This document shows positions 55,254 through 64,000 of a stretch of DNA of 64,000 bases, piece by piece; positions within the stretch are counted from its first letter, which is position 1; each line of letters opens with the position of its first letter. The notes beneath the pieces are model-generated. The model was not told the DNA's origin and ran no database searches. It saw nothing but the letters and a program-made list of their open reading frames with translations. Location of the stretch: contig CAUEEP010000887.1 of assembly GCA_958450365.1 (NCBI GenBank), forward strand, positions 248,001 through 312,000, in the 5' to 3' direction. Both the position numbers and the translations under genes were made by a program. Source of the DNA: Mesorhabditis belari. Taxonomy: Eukaryota; Nematoda; Chromadorea; Rhabditida; Rhabditidae.

Positions 55254-56707
55254 AATACCCTTTAAAACAATTCATTGTCGAGAGCTTGTGATTTCATCAA
55301 ATTCTTCAAGTACGTTTTTCTAATCGCTTTTTGAAACGTCGTCGAAACGTCGAAACGCTTTTCGCAATAAAGCGTGTCCTTTCTACCGTACTCCCCGCCG
55401 CGCGCCTCCTCTCCGCTTTCGGGGCGATTCTGGCGTTTATTGGCCGTTAACACACCCGGTGATATTTTCTTCGAAAATTTTCTTCTATTCGAATTTTTTC
55501 AAATTCTTAACTGATAATTTTAGGCTTTTAGCCGCAAAATTTCACATTAATGCGATGTTTTTAATGCGTAAATATGTTTTAATTGAAAATTTTTGACGTT
55601 TATTTGGCGCAAAGCTTTTTCCAACTTCATTTTTTAGTTCTAAAAGCTCTGGACTTAGATTTGACCTAGAAATATCTAATTTCAAGCTAAAGTTAGTGAA
55701 AAGCATTGCTTCAAAGTTTTAGAGCCTATAAAATTTGAAAAATCTTTCTGTATTGAAGATTTTAAAGCAAAATACATTATCGTACCTCTCTAGCCTTTGA
55801 TAAGATGCAAGTTGTTGATTAGAAACGGTTGAAACAGTTAAAAATCTACAAGAAAGCTCTAGAAACAAAGAAAAATGCACTCCTTTTATACTTAGTTGCT
55901 CGCGAAATCTAAACAACGACTAACTATCATAAACCAGAGCCGACTAGCCGAAAAATTTTTTATCAAGCTGCCAAATGGGGAGCTGGTCAGCGCCACGGCA
56001 AAAATATCCCCCCGCGGTTAAGTTTCTTTATGTTTCTTATTCTTATTGGATGCAGAATAAAATTATCTACATTCTGCATACTTTAGGATCACTTAAAACA
56101 GAATTGGTGTCGAGAAAAGCTCAATTAACCTCTTTAAGCCCTTTTTTCTTTTTTTTTTGGGCATTTTCTCATTCCAGCTCTCATTCCAGATAGCTAATAC
56201 ATCTAATGAAAAGAAGAAACACAAAGAAACTTAACCGCAAACGCATTGGCTAGCACTGTTTTGACCAGCTCGAAATGTTAACCTAATAGCTTGTTAACTA
56301 ACAAGCTATTAGGTTAACATTCTAAAGTCTTTTCGATCAAGTTGAAGTTGCATAGATGTGATCACTAGTATATTCTGTGATCACCAGTATATTCTGTGAT
56401 CACCAGTATATTCTAAGCGTAAACACTAGCTTATCAAGTTGCATTCAAGCAAATTCACCTTTATGCCATATTCTTTCCAATTTCATCTCGTAACCCTTCC
56501 AATAGCCGATTCAATGGATCATTTTGACGTGATCATCCCTTACTTTATCTAATCCGAGTGACATTTGTTGACCTTCAGCTCCATTTTAACCTTTACGTTC
56601 CGCGGAAATCCTAATTTTTACGCAAATTTTTCACTTTCAAATGTTTTCTCTACATTTCATGCAGTTACTTCTTCAGCAAGTTGCAATTCATTTCTTTTTA
56701 GATCTCG
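55254..56707. other. Intergenic DNA with a GC-rich patch, a foldback and a perfect palindrome
   Basis: 55375-55460 is a GC- and CpG-rich patch (CCCGCCGCGCGCCTCCTC) unlike its surroundings. A 63-codon minus frame runs through it without recognisable features. 55979-56272 is an imperfect foldback (GAGCTGGTCAGCGC and GGTTAAGTTTCTTT recur inverted). 56274-56321 is a perfect palindrome with arms AATGTTAACCTAATAGCTTG. Three copies of GTGATCACCAGTATATTCT follow at about 56357-56415. Confidence 0.6.
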
Positions 56708-59700
56708 ATGTTGGTCGCTACGAGTGGACCGTCGTTAGCAGGGCCGGGTGGATCGGATGCATCCGAGAATGGACAACAAGATGGAAAAGATGAGGCATGA
56801 GCTTTTGATTTGAAAAGTTAGCTTGGTTGGTTGCTAGTTGCATTCGAAAAGTCTTATGTAGCAATTTACAGCGGCATAGATATCATCATCTTTTTGCAAA
56901 TTCTAAGCGTACATTAATCTCTGATTTGGTTAAAATTTGTTGTTCTGAGCTAGATCCATAAAAAACCCCTTTGATATTATCTAGTTCAACTCAAAATCCT
57001 GCGAAATCCTTAAAATTGCTAAATTGCTAAGTACAGGTATAAAATTTTGCTAGAAACATGTTGATACTTGTTTTTGGGGGCTGAATCAAATAGCTAGTTG
57101 CGTTCATAACCTTAAGAACATAATCTATTCATAACTTTATACAATCTGTTCATTTTAGCGTCGGCCTCCCTACACGATGCATGGCGTGTTGCACTTCGTT
57201 CAACACGAGTGGGGCCGCTACGAGATGGAACGAGCAAAATGGGAGATGGAACGCGCCGAGCTGCAGGTACGACTGGATTGGAATTTGTCGGATGAGTGGA
57301 AGCTCTGGATTGGAGCTAGGACAGGACACGCAAACTTTTGGCACAGCGAAAAATATGGGTTTAGCAAGTATCCCAAAGGCCTATAAAATCGTGTTGTTTG
57401 TTTACCCCTATAAAATCGTTTTGTTTTTTGTTATTCATTGAAGGCTTGCAGCCTGAGAATAGCACGCTTTCGTAGTGTAGAGATATGTCAAATCAAAATT
57501 TGATACCAAAGAAACATTAAAGCTGGACCATTAAAATACCGTGAGCAGGCGATTTTTTAAGAAGATACGTTCAGTTTTTGCGAACGAGATTACGATGTAG
57601 TAGCACCAGTATGATTAACTTATGTTTGTTAACGTTTATCTTTTTCAGGCTCGAATCTCATTTCTACAAGGCGAGCGCAAAGGCCAGGAGAACCTCCGTC
57701 ACGATTTGGTGCGACGAATCAAGATGCTTGAGTACTGCTTGAAACAGGAGCGGTATGCTTTGAACACATCAGTCCTTCATAATTCCTATTTTAGAGCCAA
57801 GTGCTACCGTTTGAGCCACAATGGAGAAGAGCCACCCGAAATGGACTACAGGGATGAGGAAGAGGCTAACAAAGGTTCAACTCATTGTCGCGTAGTTAAT
57901 AACATTTTGTCTAACTAGATGCTCCTACTGCTACAGCCACCACGGAGGTCGATCCCTTTCCTCCAAATCTTCACGGATTCAAAGCCGGCCGCCTTCTACT
58001 TAAACAATATTTGGAGGTGAGGACTTTGGTGTGATCATTGGAAGCTAGCTCTAATTCAAAAGTTACTAAAATGCTAAAACATGGTGCTATTTATCCTCCC
58101 GCCAATCCACGGACAAACATTTTCTTTAAGAATTTGATTAATGCTTGTAAACAATTAGGTTGTTGGGTTTTGAATTCGAATTTTTCGCAAAAATACTTTT
58201 TCCAAGAGAACGAAGCTATTAGAATTGGTCCTGTGTTCTACATTAAGCTTTTCAGCGATTTTGAAAAGCTTTTGTTTTTGGGATTTTTCGGGGGCCCAAA
58301 AGGCAAGTAGATAAACGATAAAGATAGAGGTAGATAAGTAGATAAACGTTTATCATTCTGACGATTCTGATATTCGTCAAAAATTGAAACTCGCCGACAA
58401 CTACCTATTTTGCGGAATCGATTTGGAATGTTTTTACTCGAACTTTTGAACAACTCGTTTTGCACATGTCAGCAAATTTTCAGCCAAATCCTTTCAGCCG
58501 TTTTTTCAGAATGTTTCTTTGAAGAATGAATTAAAATAAGCGTGTTTGCTCATTTGAGAGACCTTCGAACAAATTTGAAACATTTAGAAAAAACGGATGG
58601 ACGGATTTGGCTGAAAATTTGACTGAAAATGTATAAAGGCTTGGTCTTTCATTTGAGCAAAAATCAATGCTAACTTTCCATCGAAAAATTTCCCAACTAA
58701 ACTATTTTTAACGATTTTCACGACTTGTCTTTGGATCCCGGAAAAATTGCCATAACTGAAGCTTTTCAAAAACGCTGAAAAGCCCAAGGTAGAACACAGA
58801 TTGGCCTTTCTAATGGTAAAAACCTAACTAATTTTAATAACTTCGTTCTCTTGGAAAAAATTGATTTGCGAAAAATTCGCGTTCAAAACCCCGCCAACCC
58901 AATACTAAACTAAACTGTCTTTTAAACTATTAAAGGGCACAAAGCTTACTGCTGCGTCTATTAAATTGACTTTTTTTAGAGCGACGAATACCCCTTATGG
59001 ATGAAAGAGGCTAGAAAGCGGAAAATACAAACTAAGGTGTAGAATTAGGGGAGTTTTTGATTTTAAATTTGATGCTGAAACTTTTCAATGACTTGACTTA
59101 AGGCATTCTAATGCGTATTTAAACAAAAGCTACCCTTGTTCTACAATTTAGTCAAACTTGAAGTTTTATGACGAAGTAATTGGTTTGTATCTAGGAAATC
59201 GGCTACTCAGAGGCAGTGATGGATGTCCGCGCGTTCCGAATGAAAAATCTCGTCAACTTGATGCAACAAACAGACGAAGACGCAGATGTAAAACGGAAAA
59301 AGGCAAAGGAGAGGAGTGACAGGTGAAATTTAATGCTGAAATTATTTAGTAGCTATACAAACTCTCAAATACCACAAATTGCAAAGATTTAAGACAAAAT
59401 TTAGTCACTAAACCAGCTTGAGCATAAACGCGAGAAAGTTTGTGAAAAACTTAGTCAAGTTCTCAGCAAACCCCCACTTTGTTGACTAATAACATGTTTT
59501 GGTGGCGTATAAACTTTGGAGAAAAAAATTATATTCTAACTTTTGGTTTTAGTGACTCGGACAACGATGAACAACGCCAGGAGTTGGATATGGAGACGGC
59601 CGATGCATTGCACGAGTTCAACTTTCTTGAGGTTTTGCTAATTTAACGGCCTTTCATTTTTTTTCCTTTTAGAAGAGTGACGACAATTGGGATGGGAATG

Positions 59701-61523
59701 TGAATGCTGGGCAGTTGGAGGCGAAAATTGAACGCTACAGGTAATTTGGTTAGCTTATTCACTTAACCGTCAATGTGTAGGAATGAGAAGCGCTCAAAGC
59801 GAAACTCGGGTGGAAGCGGAGGGCCGAACGATGAAACAAGGGGATCCAAGGACTTCAATGACCAATCAATTGAAGAACTAGGTACGGGACAACCTTTGAC
59901 TGGACTTTATCATCCTCAGATGCATTTATCTATTTCTTTTAGATGGACACCATAGTGAGAAGCTAGCCTTCAAGGGAAAAAGCAAGGGCGAATTCGCCGA
60001 CATCAACGAGGCCCTCGGATTGGTCGATGATGCCATTGATATCAAGGACAACTTTGCCGGAGAGGTATAGTTCAGGTTTAATAATACTATATCGTTGTTT
60101 TTTAGGATGACGATATGCGACAGACACCAAAGTGGAACCTCGCGTTGACGCTCCGATCGCATTTAGATTCAGTTAGAGCCATGCAGGTTTGAATTTTTTG
60201 TCTTGCACGTCTAGTTCTTTTTAGTTTCACCCAGTTGAGCCGGTTCTCTTCACCACATCGGAGGACAGTACGTGCAAAATGTGGAATTTGGACATGAAAA
60301 CGAAGGAAGATAAATACGGTATGCTATCGCAAAACTATAATATTGCTTATTTTGTATTTTTAGTGGAGATCGAGCCGGCCTACACATTCCGTGGCCATTA
60401 CGGACCATCGCTGTGCTTGGACTTATCGCCGACGGGAGATCATTTGTACACGGGTGGATTTGATGGCGTTATTTGCTGCTGGAGCATCCCGTTGAACATC
60501 AGCGACGTCTACGACAAATATGGTTGGTGATTTAAAAAAGAAGAGATGTCAATATCTTATTAAGATTCGGCTGTGCTTGTTGAGCGCCTGGTTGGCCACA
60601 CAGATGCGGTTTGGTCGGTCGCCTATCATTCTTCGGATACGCGCTTGGTTTCGGCGTCTGCCGACAAAACGATTCGAGTTTGGGAGCCGGGTATTTCGTT
60701 AAAAGTTTAACATTTCATTTTCTTATGTTTTAGGCATGTTCGGTGACTCGCCTCTCCTCAAGACGTATACTGGCTGGGTGGAAAATTCGACGCCAACATC
60801 GCTCGATTTTGTTTCAACGGAGACCCAACAACTGCTCACCGCGTTCAAGTCGAATATCGCCGGAATCCTTGACATCGAGACTGGACAAAACGTCGTGAAG
60901 TTTGACTTTGGCGAAGGTTTGGTAATTTTATTGTATTCCGATAACTTTGTACTTTAGATGCAACAAATGGCTCCGATGTGAACAAGATTTTATCGCATCC
61001 AACAATGCCCATGACAATCACTGGAGGAGAGGACAGGAAGCTGCGATACTTTGACAACAGAACAGGTTAGTTGTGGACTCTTGTTTCAAATTGAACGGAT
61101 GCTTAGGCGAATTGGTTCATGCGGCTATCGCTCATGTGGAATCGATCTCATCACTTGCGGTTGATCCAAATGGTCTCTACTTGCTCTCGGGAAGTCACGA
61201 TGGATCACTACGACTATGGAACATGGAAAAGCGAGTCTGCTTGCAAGTAAGACTTTGATTCGATAAAAGTTACCTAGCACTACGACCAACTTTCAAAACT
61301 TTTCATAACTTTGCAAGTTATAAAAATGTCTTTTCTTTAGGAAGTGGCAGCTCACCGAAAGAAGTTGGACGCCTCCGTGAACACCGTGGCTTTTCATCCT
61401 TCTCGACCGTATATTGGATCTGCTGGTGCCGATGCCCTCGCCAAGGTAATTTTGCCAAACTTTCAACCATTTAATCCTTTACTTCAGGTTTTCACAACGT
61501 CTTCCATATCGTCATCTGATTAA
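56708..61523 (+). CDS. cash-1: Striatin (STRIPAK scaffold, regulatory B-type subunit of PP2A)
   Basis: A scaffold that ties PP2A and GCK kinases into STRIPAK complexes. Twenty exons join in phase (56708-56794, 57159-57266, 57649-57752, 57795-57874, 57919-58016, 58980-59036, and so on to 61488-61523), giving 687 residues. After a Gly/Ser-rich leader come the caveolin-binding/coiled-coil region ([54 protein letters not shown]), the conserved [20 protein letters not shown] segment and an acidic linker. WD40 repeats start at [17 protein letters not shown], with [50 protein letters not shown] and a last partial repeat. Intron 1 seems to begin with GC (GAG|GCATGA), as no GT donor fits. The symbol follows the C. 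elegans orthologue. Confidence 0.92.
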
Positions 61524-62634
61524 TTGCTCACATCCATGAAATTTCTCTCGTTTATCCGGTGATTATATTTGTCTGTGTGTTTAGATCATTTTATCCGTTC
61601 AGATTTTATTCTTGATATTCTTTGAGTTGTAGTTTGTATGCCTATTTGAACAATTTCTGGAGCCAAATTGTCTCAAATAATTTTCCCAGATTGTGCCAAA
61701 AGTAGCGTGTTGTTTTCCCAACATCTGCCATTGAGATAGGCTTATTTATTCATTGACTCTGTTTTTTTTGTGTCCTCTGTCAAATTGCGTCTTTTATCAA
61801 GTGAGGTAAACGCTTATGCTCTTTACTTTACCAGAGATCAATCAGGCCAATCCAATCGATTTTGATTTTAGTTGAATCTGTTGTTCCTCCATTTTGAAGC
61901 GGTCGACCACTCAGCACTCAGTTCCTCTATTGGATATTTTTTGTACGGTCGTTTTGTCATGAATGATCTCTCAACTGGCTTAGCAATCACGAGAAATCAC
62001 TCAGCACTCACCTATTCTTGTACTCCTTTGTCGTTCGGGTGTGTTCGAGGTGTGATCTTTTACAAAGGACATCTTTGGGGTTCCTCGAGCACTCCATCCA
62101 TTCTTCCTCAAATGGCGTTGTGTATTTCCAATTTTCTCCTAATGTCATAGGTTTTTCTCTCGAAGTTTGTTTCTTGTTTTAAGTATTTTATCTTGTAGAG
62201 CACCCTGTACAAATCTTCAATTTGAGAGCGTGTTTGCCGGCCCAAGTCAATCTAGTAGCTTACCCCTTCTCAAATATGCCCATCTTCTTTTTGACGGTAG
62301 AGAAATTTTTATCTACGGTTATTTTTATGTTCTCTGGCGGTAACTCTTTTGATTTTATTTCTTCTCTTTGTATGTCCTGTACGTTTCTTGATCTTCTAGT
62401 GTGTGAAAAGATTTTTTCGATTTACCGCCGCTTTAATATTATTTTGAGTTTCATATATACTTTACAGTCAATAAATTTTTATTGATTACTAAAAGTGCTT
62501 TTTGTTGTTTTGAAAAGGATTGGTTTTAAACCGACTTTATACTTGAAAGTATTATATTTCGTAACCTTTCGATTTTCGCAAGTGTTCCAATTATCAAATA
62601 TTTATTTAGGTTCGAGGACCCGATCATCGATCAA
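61524..62634. other. Intergenic stretch between striatin and rnp-6
   Basis: Probably striatin 3' UTR and rnp-6 upstream sequence. T-rich, with an AATAAA at about 62471. Open frames of 87-92 codons show no family features. Confidence 0.5.
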
Positions 62635-63663
62635 ATGAACTACGGACAAAATGGAATAGCATTTCAGCAAAGTAAGTTCGTTGGCAAGTAAAAATTTACG
62701 ATACTAGATCATTGGACAGGTTTATGTTAAATTTTGAAGTATCTCAACTGTATTAATTTGTTACTTTTAGTAGAAATGGACACCGATGTGAAGAACGTCG
62801 AATTGGCCTCGTCGATGACCGCTTCATCTTCAACGCCTGTGCCACCACCACCGCAAGTGGCGGCGACTACATACTATCCGATGCACTCAGCGCCCACTCC
62901 AAACATTCCAATGCCGTTTCTTCAGCAAGCTGGAGAGGTGAGTAAAAGCCATTTCTAGTCTAAGCTTTGTTCATTGGGATTAATGACAAGATTTTTTAGG
63001 TTTACGTTGGTCCCGGTGCACAAAAAGAGGCTGGACTCGTCGGATTGGGTTTGAAAAAGTTGCGGTCAAGAGATAAGGTCAGTTAAATTTTTAATTTCCT
63101 TGACTCTCTTTGTTTAGGATCGACTCTACGATGCAAAACGATACGCCATGGACATCTCAATTAAACAAATCATGCTTCGACAACAACAAGTTCATCAACA
63201 GAATGTTAGTTTCAAAATTTTGGTTCTAAGATCTTTCTTTTCAGCAACAAAAGCAGCAAATGTACGCCCAAGCGTTGTCGTTGATGGCTCGTGTTTACGT
63301 GGGATCGATATCTTTTGAGGTGACACTTGCAAAAGCATACTAACTTATAAAACAATGTTTAGATTCGCGAAGATATGCTGAGAAAAGCGATGGAACCGTT
63401 TGGACCGATCAAGACGCTGAACATGAGTTGGGATGCTGGAAGCGGAGTGAGTTATTAGATTTGCAAATAGGCAACGTAAACGCTGAGATTTAAACTGTCA
63501 ATAAAACTTAATCTAAACATCTTTTTAGCACCACAAAGGATTCGCCTTCTTGGAGTACGAGGTCCCCGAAGCGGCATCACTGGCCCAGGAACAAATGAAT
63601 GGCTTGCTGATGGGCGGACGAAATCTCAAGGTGCTTCCCACTCGGCTCTTCAATCAGAATCAG
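62635..63663 (+). CDS. rnp-6: PUF60 / poly(U)-binding splicing factor, 5' part (continues past the window)
   Basis: A nuclear RNA-binding protein that helps U2AF recognise 3' splice sites. Exons 62635-62671, 62771-62937, 63000-63077, 63118-63204, 63245-63319, 63363-63446 and 63529-63663 are in phase (221 codons so far). A Pro/Ala-rich N-terminus ([13 protein letters not shown]) leads to the PUF60-specific region [20 protein letters not shown], then [20 protein letters not shown]1 follows, with RNP2 [10 protein letters not shown] and RNP1 KGFAFLEYE, ending [17 protein letters not shown]. The end of RRM1 departs from the usual KVGRP. RRM2 and the C-terminal UHM must lie beyond the right edge. 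The start is the first ATG after TTTAG; an alternative is the next Met, MDTDVKN. Confidence 0.88.
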
Positions 63664-63773
63664 GTCGGTGTTCGAAAAAACGAGAACCAATCACGTTGTA
63701 TCAAGTCGGAAATGAAATGTGTCCAGTTGAGACATCTTTATCCAATGTTTTAAACTAAGACTTGATATGGCGT

Positions 63774-63996
63774 GATGTTGTTGTGTGGTGTCCTTGCGTG
63801 TACTTTCCTCTCCTCGTTCGTGTGCATGCCCTTTTTGTTGTTGTTGTTTTGCAGTACTTCACTCACGGAACTAATGGGAATCAAATTCGATAAAAAACCC
63901 TCTGGAGCTCGGGGATTCTTCACACGCAAGGCGCTGGACGCGACACGGCAATCGTTTTTTCAGGGCACTCGACCGACTTCTGATGAGATGTGTTAA
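63774..63996 (+). other. Coding-like open frame at the right edge
   Basis: After TTTTGCAG at about 63855, one frame reads TELMGIKFDKKPSGARGFF, then TRKALDATRQSFFQGTRPTS and DEMC before a stop at 63993. It is GC-richer than its surroundings and looks coding. It is not in phase with the rnp-6 donor at 63664, so it may be an alternative exon, part of another gene, or chance. Confidence 0.3.
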
Positions 63997-64000
63997 AAAT

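Overview
The window looks like nuclear DNA from a nematode. It is AT-rich. Genes are cut into many short exons by introns, often only 40-60 bases long, that end in TTTCAG or TTTTAG. Several start codons sit directly after such an acceptor (19150, 35113, 44660), as expected for spliced-leader trans-splicing. A nematode-restricted SXP/RAL-2-type secreted protein and two small TIMP-like genes agree with this. I cannot name the species.

Layout, left to right. 1-1562: weak exons of an unrecognised plus-strand gene. 1684-5200: simple satellites, one interrupted by a TA-flanked inverted-repeat element. 5470-8691 (minus): haao-1, 3-hydroxyanthranilate dioxygenase. 9014-9790: a homogeneous 17-base satellite. 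10240-11850 and 14523-17121 (plus): two TIMP-like genes with the same intron pattern, separated by duplicated and hairpin DNA and a 5'-truncated LINE. 19150-25394 (plus): a long-chain acyl-CoA synthetase of 20 exons whose introns hold five tandem-repeat arrays and whose coding sequence has an apparent one-base deletion. 25778-27412: a degraded mobile element. 28325-29676 (plus) and 29825-30758 (minus): convergent genes for a cysteine-rich secreted protein and an SXP/RAL-2 protein. 32188-34364: an inverted-repeat-bounded block holding about 77 copies of a 20-mer. 35113-44351 (plus): ubr-5, a giant HECT ubiquitin ligase. 44660-45040 (plus): a small gene of unknown function. 46199-52738 (minus): a RING-finger gene with repeat-filled introns. 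52739-56707: duplicated and foldback DNA. 56708-61523 (plus): striatin. 62635 to the right edge (plus): the 5' part of PUF60/rnp-6.

The genes are a mixed set and nothing suggests an operon: kynurenine catabolism, protease inhibition, lipid activation, ubiquitin ligation, STRIPAK scaffolding and 3' splice-site recognition. What stands out is the repeat landscape: about twenty tandem arrays, at least six inverted-repeat elements, about nine tRNA-like elements with pol III A and B boxes but no convincing cloverleaf, and several cases where repeats have copied or split gene sequence. Exon coordinates were read by eye. Except for ubr-5, where I did not tabulate every exon, the phases of the described exons add up across each gene.
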